Part shown: piece by piece, positions 28,006 to 40,932 of the stretch
Position numbering within the stretch: the first letter of the stretch is position 1
Layout of the letters: every line of letters begins with the position of its first letter
NCBI RefSeq assembly: GCF_907164915.1
Contig: NC_061864.1
Location: 12,965,889 to 13,029,888, forward strand
Direction: 5' to 3'
Source: Impatiens glandulifera
Lineage: Eukaryota; Streptophyta; Magnoliopsida; Ericales; Balsaminaceae
Length of the DNA stretch: 64,000 bases
Translations under genes and position numbers: made by a program
Notes under the pieces: generated by a model
Database searches by the model: none
What the model saw: only the letters and a program-made list of their open reading frames with translations
What the model was told of the DNA's origin: nothing

Positions 28006-28829
28006 GGATTACAAAATCTTAATTAGGCCATGTATCAATATATATTAAGTGCATTCAAAATTGTTAACATTTGACATGATTTTAAATTTTAAACAAATTT
28101 TATTATACATATTTATATTATTAAATAACAGATTAAATTAGTTATATAAAGTTTTGAAATTTAAAAAATATTATCATAAAATTTTTAATTAAATTTTACT
28201 TATTAATATAATTTTGAACAAATTATAAAAAATAAAATTTGTAATTAATTCAAATTACATATTTAATTCTATATTATCATAAAAATTAATCTAATGTATA
28301 TTTAATATAATTCATAAACTATTAATTAAAATTTAAATTATTGTCATATTTAATTAAAGAACATATAAAATTATATAATATTTGTAAATTTTAAATATCT
28401 TATCATAAAATAGGATCATTGTTTCATTAGAATATATTTTAATTATAATTTTAAATTTGATAAACTTAATATACACGTATATATATAATTTGATATTTTG
28501 TAAACTATATTATACATAATTAATTATTTTTAATAAAACTAATAAATGAAGTTAACTAAATTAAATTGGTAAGGTTAAATAAAAAATAAAATCTGCCGTA
28601 GATAAAATGGTTAGGTTAGAATTAACCACTGTATACAACATCTCAAAAATCCGGTTAGTATTAAATCATTCTATGCTAACAGTTTTATTGCAATTAGTAT
28701 TAGTTTTATCCACAATTAGTATTAACCCTAACTTGCATAAATTTATTTATAAATATTTCAGATAAAATTAATATTATTTAAATTTAATTAATTTAAAATT
28801 TTAAAAATTAAGTTTAATCTTAAGCTTAA

Positions 28830-28833
<4 letters not shown>
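28006..28833. other. AT-rich intergenic DNA
   Basis: No coding or structural feature seen. Confidence 0.5.

Positions 28834-28899
<66 letters not shown>
28834..28899. repeat. (TA)n microsatellite
   Basis: A pure TA dinucleotide tract of about 65 bp. Confidence 0.95.
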
Positions 28900-28901
<2 letters not shown>

Positions 28902-28929
28902 ATCTTCGATACCCACTTAACCTTCAATT

Positions 28930-29640
28930 CACTCTTATCTTATATTGTGACTCACACTTTTTTATATACATTTTTTATCCTCTCGGCGAACCACCCACCA
29001 ATCTTAGTAACATCAATTGATAATACACCTCTTATATCTTGTCAAATTCAACCACTAATACTCCAATTGACCCTTATCTTGTGACTTAAATTTTTTCATA
29101 TAACTCTTTATCCCTCGGCAAATCACCAACTGACCATAATCTTGTGACTCACACTTTTATATGTCTTTATCCCTCGACAAACCACTCACCAATATTAGTC
29201 AACCTCTTTTTTACTCTCACTTCAACAAATTAATAATCAATCTCAATTGATCACAGACCTCTTATCCAACTCCAAACCAATCACTAACCACTATTCGATA
29301 TTCATCTCGTGACCTCACACTTTCAAATGCTCGTCAAACCAACCATTAATTCCAACCTCACATTCGACAAATCACCCACCATTCGACCTCCATCTCATGA
29401 CCTCACATTTTCAAATGCTCGCCAAACCTACCACTAATTTCAACCTCACACTCGACAAACCACTCACCACTCGACTTTCATCACGTGAACTCACACTTTC
29501 AAATACTCGTCATACCAACCACTAATTCCGAACTTACACTCGACAAGTCACCCACCTCCATCTCGTGACCTCACTTCCAAATGCTCGTCAAACCAACTAC
29601 TAATTTCAGTCTTAAACATAAAATGTGAACATTTGAACCG
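28930..29640. repeat. minisatellite, 88-bp units with degenerate upstream copies
   Basis: A unit containing ATCTCGTGACCTCACACTTT, AAATGCTCGTCAAACCAACC and CACTCGACAAACCACCCACC recurs. The ATCTCGTGAC anchor occurs at 29304, 29392, 29480 and 29560, that is periods of 88, 88 and 80 bp. Diverged relatives (ATATTGTGACTCAC, ATCTTGTGACTTAA, ATCTTGTGACTCAC) begin at 28942, 29076 and 29139 with irregular spacing. The array is CT-rich on the plus strand and non-coding. Confidence 0.85.
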
Positions 29641-30148
29641 TTAGACCACTCATGATTATTGAAATAATTTTATTATTTTGTGTATGTATATATATATTTT
29701 GTATTTAATATTTATTACCAATTAGTTAATTTTTATATTAATATAAAAAATATTTATACTCATAAAGAAAATATTATGAGAGAAAAAATGTATGATAAAA
29801 GATAAAATGTATTTATATAAAATTAATGATGAAAAATAATATAATATATATATAAAGTAACAAATAAATATAAAATTACGAAGGTAGGTGCATTTATAAT
29901 TAAAAATAAAATAAAATTGTTTTTATATATATATATAAATAAAATAAATATAGAAATTATGAAAGTATACGTATTTATAATAAAAAAAATTATTTATATC
30001 TTGATAATTAATATTAATATAAATAAATTTTTTAAATGATATATATATATATGATAATGAAAAATAAAATTTAATTAAAAAATAGATATAAAAAATGATA
30101 GAGAGAGAAAATAGCTCATAATGACCGTTGATTACGTGGAGTTAATTA

Positions 30149-30179
<31 letters not shown>

Positions 30180-31159
30180 TTTATATATTTTTTTATTCTT
30201 TTTTCTAGCTGTTAGTAATTTTCGTTATATATAAAACGTGAAGTGAAATTACAATTTCTATCTTGAGATTTTATTATTATCATTAATTTACAATTTCAAT
30301 CTTGAGATTTTATTATTATCATTAATTTCCAACTGTATTGTTGTTTATATTTTATTATAAAAAATGATTTATATTTATAGGTAATTCATATTATTATAAA
30401 ATAAATAAACTTAAATTTTTTATAAAATATAAAAAATAAATATATTAGTTATAATATAAATTTAATTGTGTTTAGTGTTTTGAGCGATATCATCGTATCT
30501 TATTTCTGATTAACTATAGGTCAATTCGAAAAAAATTGTCCCAAACGGAACAATTTGTATCAAAAACCACCACTAATATTATAATTGTCTTAATCTTAAT
30601 CTTAATCCTAATCCTAATCCTAATCATAATATTGTCTAATCAAACAAATATTGAAAACTACCTGCTAGCTCACAACTGCCAAATTAGGTATTTTAAATAC
30701 AAAATTAATTGATATATAAGTATTCTTTTTATAATAAACATGACATTTGAAAAAAAATCACTACCAAAATACTTCAATTTTTGGACTTTTGTTTAATTTC
30801 ATGAATAAACAATAGTTATAAGGAAAAAAAATTTGACCACTCATCTTCTTTTGCCTTCTTTTGTTATTGATAATGATATATCACCAATACAACTAAAAAA
30901 ACGAAACATTATTAAATTCTCATTTAAAAAAAAAAAACGAAACATATTAAATTCTCATTTATAAAAAAAAAAAACTTATTTAAAGCAAGCAAGACCGGTT
31001 AGTTAGTAAAAAAACCGAAAAAAAAAACTAATATTATATTATTATATTTTAATTAATATTAAAAATGCAAATAATGAATACATTTATATAAACAAAAACG
31101 AATTAAATAATCGGTAGAGCAAAAATAGTATAAATATAATATATGCATCATTGTAAATA
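29641..31159. other. AT-rich intergenic DNA upstream of FAO
   Basis: No gene. It contains a (TA)n run near 30147-30172, a two-copy 41-bp direct repeat at about 30250-30330 (ATCTTGAGATTTTATTATTA core) and a short hexamer array at 30590-30632 (CTTAAT changing to CCTAAT). Confidence 0.6.
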
Positions 31160-34100
31160 ATGTGTCAAGGGATGGAAGAGATGAGAGAGAGTCATCCATT
31201 ATTGAGAGGAGGGACCGATGAAGAAGAAAAAGACAACAGTTTCAGCCATGGTTTCTCAAAATCTCAGATCGAAGTTTTATCTTCCATCTGTGAGGCTTTT
31301 CTTCCTTCTTTGCCGGCGCCGTCGCCGTCGTCGGAGCAGCAGCAGCAGCAAGCCCTTGTCTCTTTCTACCATTCTTCAGCATCTCTTCCTCCTTTTCCCG
31401 ATAAGGTATCTATCTATCTATCTATCAATGGAAATTCTGAATATTCTTCTGTTTTTTGTTTCGATTACTGATAATTGTATCTGATTGATTTATTTCAGGT
31501 GGCAGAGATTCTGGTGAAAAGGACATTACCAGAAGGATTGATATTGGTGAAATTAGTGTTGTTGATTTTGTCGACCAGATTAGGAACGTTATTTCTTTGT
31601 GGGTGGAATTGCTTGGATAAAGATTGGCCTTTTATTAATAGATTTTCTCGAATTCAGTTGGAGAAAAGAGAGAAAATTTTGCAGAGATGGTCAACGGCTA
31701 CTGGGTTTTTTCCGATAAGGTTAACCTTTAGTATTCTCAAGATCTTGTCTCTCTTGGTGTTCTTCACTTGGGTCGGTACTCTCTCTCCTCTTTCTCTCTC
31801 TCTCCAATCATATCTAATCATAACGGACTAAATTAAGTTAAATAATAATAATATTAATATTTAACCAAAATCTAAATATATAATATATATATATATATCA
31901 CCGAGTTGTGTATTATAATTTTTTTAATTTGAACTAATATTTTGGAATAATTTTTAAATTGGAATAATTGTTGTCAACCCCATGAATGGAATTAGAGCAT
32001 GACAACAGAAGTTTGGTTCACTTTCTTAAGGAAATAAACTTGGTTTTGTAAAAATAAATACTTAATTTTAAAATAAATGATATTTAGCTGGACTTTTATT
32101 CCGCTAAAAAATAATCCTAAATATAGGGGTCAGTCAATAATGCCTTGTTTTTGTCAATAATTTAAGGCTTGTTTTTGTCAATAATTTAAGGTTGTATTTA
32201 GTTTAATGTTAATTGGTGAAGAATGTAAGTTGTCCTATATAATTCAGATAATAGATTCTGATTTAAATTAAAAAAAAAAAATAGTTAAGGTTGTGTTACT
32301 TTCTCAACAGTTGTGAAGCAGCAGTTGTATCTTATAAATTGCTTTTAATATTTTGATGGTCCATTCTTTAAAAGAGAAGATAATGTATTTTAAATTATCT
32401 TTTAGGATAGGCTCTTTTTGAATTTTAAAAAAATTCATTCAAAATCAATTTTTTAATAGATCACTTCTCAACGAATCAAATCTTTCATTTTATTAACTAA
32501 AATACTAAAATACTCTTTATTTTAAATTATCATTTTTTATTTTATTCATACATATCAATATCTTTTAAGTCTTTTTATCAAAAATAATCATCACCACATC
32601 ACCATTGTCACTAATCATTACTTTTTTCCCTCTAAGTTTTAAAAAATTTTCAATCTGAACAATGCCTTAGAAAACCAGTGTTTTTTTAGTTATTCTATTA
32701 TTACAGACCTAATTTATTATTATGAAAAGTAATAGTTAAATAATATACTGATTCTCAATATTTAAAATAATTTTAATATATATTTTGGAAATACTTTTAC
32801 ATTTTTTCAAAATTCTCATCTCTCAATCACCTAAAATCAAACTAGCCCTAACAAGTTAATGAAATTTATTGAATTGAAAATTTTGTTTCCTCACATCATG
32901 CTGTTTTGTGATAAGATATTTTCTCTCGTGTATGTCGGTTCCATGAAAAACTAGTTTATCGAAGTTTGAATGTATGAAATCATTTCATTAAAATAAATCT
33001 CAAAATTAAAAAAACTCCTCATCAATGTAATACAAATTAAGGACATTATTTGACTATAATTTGAGAAATTTGATATTAATAATATATAATTGAGTAGAGA
33101 CTCATGTCTATTAGGTCTAGGGTAAGAACTCATGTTATTTTGGTGATAAAATTATCGATATTTTTGATATATAGAAATAAAGTAGCGTAAAATATCAATT
33201 TTTTTGGTATATTGAAAAATTTGTAATATATGTTACTGATGCCGAAATTGTGGGTAGAGTAAAAGTAGAAGGTTTTTAAAATTTTGATATATGACATATA
33301 TCAAAATAATATTTATAAATTAAAAATATATATAATAGTTATAAATAATTAAGTTTTAATTTCTATTTCAATAAAATTTTAGTAAATTTATTTATTTTTT
33401 AATAAAAATTTGAAGTTAATTCTAAAAATATGTATATTATTTCTCTTTAATATTAATAAATTTATTTTCTTTTTTTAAATAAATTTGATGTTAATTTAAT
33501 TATAAGAATTTATTTTTTTAAATTAAATTATAATATTATTAGATAAGAAAGGTCACAACTAATGGTATATAATTATATCATGTTAAAATTTCAGTATACT
33601 AAAAGTATGATAAAGAATATAATGTTTCGATATACCGAAATTTTTGGTAAGGATAATCTGAATGTATAAAAAAAAAAGAATGATAGGAGAGCACGACTTT
33701 GGGGGAGCGACTCGTAGTGACCTCGCTGTTATACGAAAGTGATCTCGCTATTATACAAAAGAGACCTCGTCCATTTCGTATAACAACGATGTCTCTTTTG
33801 TATAACAGCGATATCACTTTCGTATAACAATGATGTCACTTTCATTGTAGAGTCTCCCTCAAAATGACGTGTTCCCAATAATTTTTCATAAAAAAAAATC
33901 TGATATACCCATCCTACTTGCACTGTCTATGCCATGACATTTTTTCAAAAGAAAGAACATATCTTTTTCGATTGATCTTCATTTGTTAAGACAATATTAT
34001 TTGTACTAAATTAACTTTTTTGATGAAACAGATAGATAAGAACATGAGAAATCCTTCATGGGAAGCAATTGGATATAAGATGAGCCCCAAACGCAACCCA

Positions 34101-35777
34101 AAGTCACCACCAAAAGAGGAAATTTCTCTTGAAAAGGGAATTGTAGAAACCATTAAGGAAGACGACACAACCCTACTTCACTCTCTCACAAAAAAAGGCT
34201 TAAATGTCACAAAAGACCCACAAGAAAACACCTACACAGTCAACTGCGATGTTTTAGTCATTGGCTCCGGCTGCGGCGGCGGTGTTGCAGCCGCCGTTTT
34301 AGCCAATTCCGGCAAGAAAGTTGTCGTCTTGGAAAAAGGAAACTACTTTACCCCTGAAGACTATTCCTCAATAGAAGGTCCATCAATGTCAGAATTGTTT
34401 GAATCTGGTGGAGTTCTATCAACAATGGATGCCCAAGTTATGATCATGGCAGGATCCACCGTCGGAGGAGGATCCGCCGTAAATTGGTCTGCTTCTATCC
34501 GTACACCGGATTACGTTCTCCGTGATTGGGCTGTTAATCAGAAGATAAGCATGTACGGAAGTTCGAGTTACCAATCTGCAATGGATATTGTCTGCAAGAG
34601 GATTGGAGTTACAGAAGATTGCATCAAGGAAGGATTTCAGAATCAAATTCTACGAAAAGGGTGCGAGAATCTTGGAATGGATGTGGAATTCGTGCCGAGA
34701 AATTCCTCAAATGATCATTATTGCGGGTCGTGTTCTTTTGGGTGTAAAACAGGGGATAAGAAAGGTACCCAATTGACTTGGCTAGTTGATGCAGTTAAAA
34801 ACAGTGCTGTTATCATAACAGGATGCAAAGCAGAGAACTTGATAATGGAGAATGACAGTTCAAGTTCCCGAAAGAGATGTTTGGGAGTGACAACCTCAAT
34901 CTTAAACAAGAACATAACAAAAAAACTTCAAATTCATGCGACAGTCACAATTTCATCAGGTGGGTCTCTTTTAACTCCTCCCCTTTTAATCCGTAGCGGT
35001 CTGAAGAACAAACACATAGGTACAAATCTCCATCTCCACCCTGTAGCAGTTGGATGGGGATACTTCCCTGAATCCAAAACAGAGTTTTCCGGCAGCAGCT
35101 ACGAAGGAGGGATCATAACCTCAATGCACAGGGTAATAAACCCAGTTGATTCAAGTGTCCGTGCCATTATCCAAACACCTGGTATCGGACCTGGTTCATT
35201 CGCAGCCTTCTCTCCATGGACATCAGGTTCGGCCATCAAAGACAGATTAACAAGATTCTCAAGAACAGCCAATATCTTCGCTCTAGTTCGAGACCAAGGA
35301 TCCGGTGAAGTAAAGATAGAGAAGAAGATAAAATACAAGTTCCATGAAACCGATAAGGAGAATTTGAAGGTGGGTTTGAGGGAAGCGCTGCGGATATTGA
35401 TTGCAGCCGGGGCAGAGGAGGTGGGGACTCTTAGGAATGATGGGCAAAGGATTAATTGTAAAGGTATAAAGGAGGAAGAGATAGAGGAGTTTTTGGATAA
35501 TGTAAAGTTTGATGGTGGACCGAGATCGAATGGAGAGAAATGGTGTATTTATGGTTCTGCACATCAAATGGGAAGTTGTAGAATGGGAGTTAGTGAAGAA
35601 GATGGTGCGGTTGATGAGAATGGTGAAAGTTGGGAAGCTAAGGGCTTGTTTGTTTGTGATGGAAGTGTTTTACCTAGTGCTATTGGGATGAATCCAATGG
35701 TGACTATTGAATCTACTGCTTATTGCATCTCAACCAGAATTGCAGAGTCCATGAAGAAGAAGAAGATAGAGATTTAG
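31160..35777 (+). CDS. FAO: long-chain-alcohol oxidase, FAO family (GMC oxidoreductase)
   Basis: Three exons: 31160-31405, 31499-31771, 34032-35777; 754 aa from the first ATG, within the usual FAO range. A later in-frame ATG at 31172 ([14 protein letters not shown]) fits family N-termini equally well. FAOs oxidise long-chain fatty alcohols to aldehydes, releasing H2O2, on membranes in omega-oxidation and lipid turnover. Exon 2 encodes hydrophobic stretches ([27 protein letters not shown]). Exon 3 has the FAD-binding glycine motif [20 protein letters not shown], the substrate-domain block [16 protein letters not shown], and the GMC C-terminal region [12 protein letters not shown] (catalytic His) and [13 protein letters not shown]. 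The 2260-bp second intron holds a foldback repeat. The Arabidopsis family, as I recall it, is At1g03990, At3g23410, At4g19380 and At4g28570. Confidence 0.95.
32105..32192. repeat. short direct duplication in FAO intron 2
   Basis: The phrase CTTGTTTTTGTCAATAATTT with flanking AAGG is repeated in tandem at about 32143 and 32168, with a partial earlier copy. It lies inside the long FAO intron. Confidence 0.6.
33650..33905. repeat. foldback element built of 22-bp repeats, in FAO intron 2
   Basis: The centre (about 33715-33845) is an inverted repeat. The right arm has three 22-bp direct units of the form GTATAACA(A/G)(C/T)GAT(G/A)TC(T/A)C. The left arm carries the same units in reverse orientation (GTTATACGAAAGTGATCTCG, ATTATACAAAAGAGACCTCG). 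Outside the units the pairing continues: GGGGGAGCGACT at the left faces AGTCTCCCTCAAA at the right, then an A-run/T-run pair. It could form a hairpin of more than 80 bp per arm. No coding potential. Confidence 0.75.
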
Positions 35778-36940
35778 TTTACTTAATTAGTTCATCATTA
35801 GCATTATTATTAGTATTCTATTATTTATAATTCTCTCCCACTGCATTTCATTCCCTTATATTATGTATTTAATGAATAAGATGGCAATTTACTTTAATTT
35901 AAATTATTATTTATTATGAATTTTAAGTAGATTCTAAATAATGACAGTTGAGTTTTATTTTGGTTGGCTATAGAAACAAAATTATGTAAGAAATGAATGA
36001 ATTAATCTAAATTTTATTTTTTTTAAAATAGAAAAGTAAATAGTCAATTAAATTTTAAAAAATAAAATAAATTATAAAGACATATTACATTTAATCATTT
36101 ATACTTCATTTTTTTTAGGTAGATCCTTCTCTAGTTGAGGTGGATAGATGGTTTGGGAAGTACATCAAACTCTCCCGTCCATTCTATCTATCTTTTTCCT
36201 GCTGTAAAGTAGTTTCGGAAAATTATTACGGACATCGTTTATATCATATTTTTTATATAATATATTGAAAAATCATTCAAATTAATAAGGGTAATTTTTT
36301 AAAGAACAATTATAACCATTTCATTCTAATTAAGTTAAAATAGAGATAATAGATATGAGTGATTATACTAAAAGTTTTTTACACTAAAATAAAATATATT
36401 ATAAATTGTTGTTATTATAAATAAATAAATTTACCCCATTAAAATAATTTAAATTTTTACAAGATTAAAAGTCATGAATTCAATTCTCATTTAAAATGCT
36501 ATTAAATTGAATTGAATATAAAATTTGTAAAAATAATTTTAGCCGTCTTTATTAAAAAAAAAAAACTCTTAAAACTCTAATAAATAAATATATTAATATC
36601 TTAAGTGTGTTTATTGGTGTTACAATTAGATCATGGGACACAAATGTGGTAAAAATCATCCCAATTGGTAAATTTTATAATTGCCGTCCAAAATTTTAAT
36701 TGAACAATGTTAAAATATAAAATAAAAACAATTATATATCTTAAAATAATATGATATTTAAATTAAAAAAAAAAGTAAATGATCTGACTTGAAAAAGGCA
36801 CTAAAGAATTTGTCAGTTTGGATAGTAACAACGGTTAATTTACCGGTAGAGAAACGGTTGCCATGTGGCAGGAACGGAGCCTCACAAATAACAGTAAGTT
36901 AAAATTCCCGTAAAAACTAATTATAATAATTTAATTTTTA
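35778..36940. other. AT-rich intergenic DNA between FAO and NPGR2
   Basis: No gene seen. The left part will include the FAO 3' UTR. The right part (about 36840-36960) is less AT-rich and probably holds the NPGR2 promoter. Confidence 0.5.
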
Positions 36941-36959
36941 TTGCTTTTCCCAATTCATT

Positions 36960-37421
36960 CAAAGATTCCTCTCTCCATTCCTATTCGATTCGATTCTAAA
37001 TCAGAACGGGAAGGGAATCTCTCTCTAAAACCCTTTGATTTGATTGCTTATTACAGGATTAAAGCAAAAACGGAGTTCAATTATTGGAAAGTAAATATTC
37101 TTAAGAGCTTTACTAGATTCCTTGGTTGATCGGAGGGGTTTATCCGTGCCTTTCATGGTGGAGAGAGCGATCAGTTTGGTGAGTTTTATCTCTAGGGTTT
37201 CCTATTCTCTTTCAGCAGTTTGGTGCCGATCATTCATATTGAACTAGATCATCATGTGTTTTGTTAATGGATCATCTCCTTTGTCCAATGTTTGTTGATT
37301 TTTGGTTTGTGTAAAGTCATGATCATCTCAAACTCAATCGTTCTCATCTTTTGACTCTAGGTAATCAAACTTTGCTTCGTTTTTACTGATTTGGCAGTTG
37401 AAGTAGGGTGAATCAACCAAC
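36960..37421 (+). promoter_or_regulatory. NPGR2 5' UTR with leader intron
   Basis: A donor GTTTG|GTGAGTTTT at 37179 and an acceptor TTTGGCAG|TTGAAG ending at 37397 suggest a leader intron of about 219 bp, ending 24 bases before the ATG at 37422. This is inferred from splice-site sequence only. Confidence 0.5.
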
Positions 37422-40291
37422 ATGAGGGATGAGAATGGAGTGAATTGGAGAGGAGGGAGAAGTCGCAGTAGAAAGAGTCTGGAGAGAATGATGAAATGCC
37501 TTCGATCTGGAGAAAAGGATACGGTTGGAATGATACTTTCTTCTGAATCACCTGCAACCAAGGATTACGCTGAATATTTATCCCAGAATGATTATTCAGA
37601 AAGGAAGCCAGAAAATGGGAATATTGAAGAAGCTGAGTCCTCCCTTAGAGACCGTGGTAGCTTGAATTATGAGGTATAATTTACTTACTTTAGTTAAAGT
37701 TAAATCTGATTCTATGATCAAACTCAATGGACCTGCATTTGAAGTTGTTTCTAAAACTAACTTACATTAATGCTTTAGCGATCTGACTGAATGCTCTAAT
37801 TATTGCTTCCCAAGTAATTGTTGTTAGTCCTTAATGAATGAACACTTGACGAGTTGAAGATAACTGGTAAGGCTCAATTTGCTTATATATATATATATAT
37901 TAATTTTATTTTCAGGAAGCTAGAGCATTATTAGGAAGATATGAGTATCAAAAAGGAAATATAGAAGCTGCTTTACAGGTATTCGAAGGAATAAACATAA
38001 GTACAGTGACTCCAAAGCTGAAACTCACGCTTTCTAGAAGAGGAGGATATCAACAGAAACAGTTACACAGTGATGCAACAGCTCCCATGTCAATGCCTGC
38101 TGTTAATCTACTTTCCGAATCAGTATTTCTTAAAGCAAAATCATTGCAGGCTCTTGGGAGGTATAAAGGTAGTTCTTTGTGCAAGTGGGTAGATTTGTAG
38201 ATTCAAATCAAATGAACTTATTTAGATAACAAATATTGACTCTGTGATTATATTAACAAAATAACAAAGTCTGGAAGATAAGTTGCACGCAAGTTATGTT
38301 TAAATGGAATTTAGAGTTCTGTTTAATTTCTTCAAGTTTTCATACTAAATGTTTGCATATAATCTCTTGCAGAAGCTGCTCAATCATGTCAAGTTATTCT
38401 GGACATTTTTGAATCTTCATTACCAGAAGGTGTGCCTGAAAATTTTGATTTTGACCGAAAATTGCTGGAGATCTTGATCAAGGCTGTTGAGTTGCTTCCT
38501 GAATTATGGAAACTTGCTGACCACCCAAGTGAAACAATCTTATCCTACAGAAGGGCCCTTCTCCATCAGTGGAACCTGGGGGAAGAAATAAAAGCAAAGA
38601 TTCAAAAGAACTTCGCTGTTTATCTTCTGTACAGTGGAGTCGAAGCCAACCCCCATAGCCTCCTATCTCAAAGAGACGATTCGTATGTACCTAGGAGCAA
38701 TATTGAGGAGGCTATTCTTCTTTTAATGATTATTGTAAGAAATTCTTCCTTGAAAAGAATTAAATGGGATCCATCAATCCTCAATCATCTTTCATATGCT
38801 CTATCTATATCAGGCCAACTAAGATCATTAGCAACACAAGTTGAAGATATCTTTCCTGGTTTGGTGGATGAGAAAGAGATGTATCTCATATTATCTCTTT
38901 GTTATTACGGAGAAAATCAGCACACAGATGCCCTGAATTTGCTCAAGAAACTGCTCAGTAACAGAGTCGACGCGAATTGCATTCCAGGTCTGTTAATGGC
39001 TTCAAAGATTTGCGGGGAAAACTCTTGTCCAACCGAAGAAGGTGTTAATTTAGCTCAGAGAGCCATTAACTGCTCACAGAGGACTTGTAATCGAACAGAA
39101 GGTATGGCTACTGCTTTCTTAGGCGTTTCACTTTCTGCTTACTCTAAATCGATGGTGGCCTACTCCGAGAAGGTTGATATGCAATCTAAGGCACTGCAAT
39201 CCCTTGAAAAGGCAGGGAGAATGACTGAAATGGGGGAGCCAGATATCATGTATTATCTTTGCTTAGAAAATGCTGAACAGAGAAATTTGGATGCTGCACT
39301 TGTTTATGCAAAGTGCTTGCTGAATTGGAAGGTGGGTCTAGTCTTAGAGGATGGACATTACTGGCTCGGATACTATCAGCTATGAAACGTTTGTGGATGC
39401 TGAAGCTGTCATAGATGGTGCTCTAGACCATACTGGAAAAATGGGAACAGGGCTCTTTACTACGAACTAAAGCCAAGCTCCAACTTGCACAAGGAGGATA
39501 AATATGGCTATTGATACATTTATTCAGCTTCTTGCTATTATTCAACTCCAGAGCAGAGGTTTTGGAGTTTCGAACAAGCATATGAAAGGTACCTCAATTC
39601 ATTTTGATTCCTTCATTCATCATTTCAAAATGACTTACAAAAAGTATATCTGGTCTTTTGACAACTTTCTTATTGTTAATTTAACCATGTTTACAGGGTG
39701 GTATTATGAATGACGATGAAAAAAATCTGGAATTGGAAACATGGCATGATCTGGGTAGAGTCTACATAAACTTATCTCGATGGCAGGATGCCCAGTTATG
39801 TGTTTCGAAATGCGAAGCCATCAGACAGTATTCTGCTTTGACATGGAATCTTAAGGGTATATAATTTTGTATTCATTACTAATGAAGTCTATATTTTATG
39901 GGGTTAAAATTGATTAGATATGAAATGTTGTTGGGGGAGGATGTGATGGGGTTTAGTCTTTTTTCAGGTTTGATTAATCAAGGGAAGGGTGAGAAGAAAG
40001 AAGCTGTTAGAGATTTCTCAAACGCTCTAGTAATTGAGCCAAGTCACATCCCGAGCCTGGTGGCAATGGCAGTTATTCTGAGGGAAGAGGGAGGGCAGGG
40101 TCGGGTTGTTGCTCGAAGCCTTCTGACAGAAGCGGTGAAGTTGGATAGGATGAATGCTTCGGCTTGGTATAATCTTGGTGTTCTTTATAGAGATGAAGAA
40201 CATGGGTTAGGATCTGATCTTGAGGCTAGCTGAAGTTTTGGAGGCTGCTTCCATTCTTGAAGAGACCGCACCAATTGAGCCTTTCAGATAA
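37422..40291 (+). CDS. NPGR2: NPGR2-like TPR protein (no pollen germination related), 3' part frame-disrupted
   Basis: Exons 37422-37673, 37916-38168, 38373-39588, 39697-39856 and 39968-40291 match the calmodulin-binding TPR family NPG1/NPGR. Diagnostic blocks are NIEEAESSLR, LNYEEARALLGR, EYQKGNIEAALQVFEGI and LLSESVFLKAKSLQALGRYK; TPR-like repeats continue to the end at EPFR. Exons 1-2 and exon 3 up to about 39320 are open. After that the conserved reading moves between frames at about 39322, 39391, 39439, 39495, the acceptor at 39697 (one extra base) and 40227. Codons between the shifts stay family-like, so the cause may be consensus errors rather than decay. As written, the frame stops at 39385 after NWKVGLVLEDG. 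The family regulates membrane-associated PI4K complexes, pollen germination and related functions (general knowledge). Confidence 0.85.
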
Positions 40292-40640
40292 GCCTTACTT
40301 TCTTTTTATATCTTGTAGTATGTGTGGTGGTTTGATTTTTTTGAAAGTTAATTGATAATGAATGTACATGATAATATGATATGGGAAAAGGGGATTTATA
40401 ATTCATGATTATCATTGTGAAATATATAAAAAAAAAAATGGTTTGAACATTCAAAGCTAACACATCGCCCCTTTTGGTGTTAACATTGAAGGAGTAATTC
40501 TCACATATGAAAATTAATTTTATAAAAAATATATAAATTAGCATCTAAAAAATCAAAATAATACTATTCATAGTATAGTAATTTCAATACAAAAATTTAA
40601 CAATTTTTGAATTATTTTTAGGGTGACTTCAAATACAAAC
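40292..40640. other. AT-rich intergenic DNA
   Basis: NPGR2 3' flank. No other feature seen. Confidence 0.5.
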
Positions 40641-40789
40641 TTATTTGAGTTTCATAACTAGATGTTGATTCTGATATCGGATCTTCTAAAAACAATTATA
40701 AAGAAATGAAAAAAATGGGAATACAATAACATTGATGTGAAGATAAAAAGTTTTAAGTGTGTATATATACTTTTTAACAACTCTTATAA

Positions 40790-40932
40790 AAGAATAAATT
40801 AGCATAAAACCCTTAAATTATGTATATACAAGCCCAAAAACCCATTAATAATTAATTAAGTTCATAATTGTATAAAAAACAATAACAAACCAACAACTTT
40901 TCATTTGCTGACAATCAATACTTAGACTCACA
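40790..40932 (-). mobile_element. LTR-like end of the copia element (3' side) with polypurine tract
   Basis: Read on the minus strand, a purine-rich GGGGGAGATTG (40930-40940) precedes TGAGTCTAAG, as expected for a polypurine tract and the start of a 3' LTR beginning with TG. The following sequence (AAGCCCA/TTAATAATTA blocks on the plus strand) resembles 47100-47262 and 61440-61622. The far boundary of the LTR is not determined. Confidence 0.5.

Noticed and set aside
30590..30632. CTTAAT/CCTAAT hexamer run as an interstitial telomere.
   Set aside because: The plant telomere unit is TTTAGGG. This hexamer array is short and of a different unit, so it is a simple repeat.
33715..33845. Regular 22-bp repeats as a possible CRISPR array.
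   Set aside because: Units are directly adjacent with no unique spacers, are partly inverted, and lie in an intron of a plant gene.
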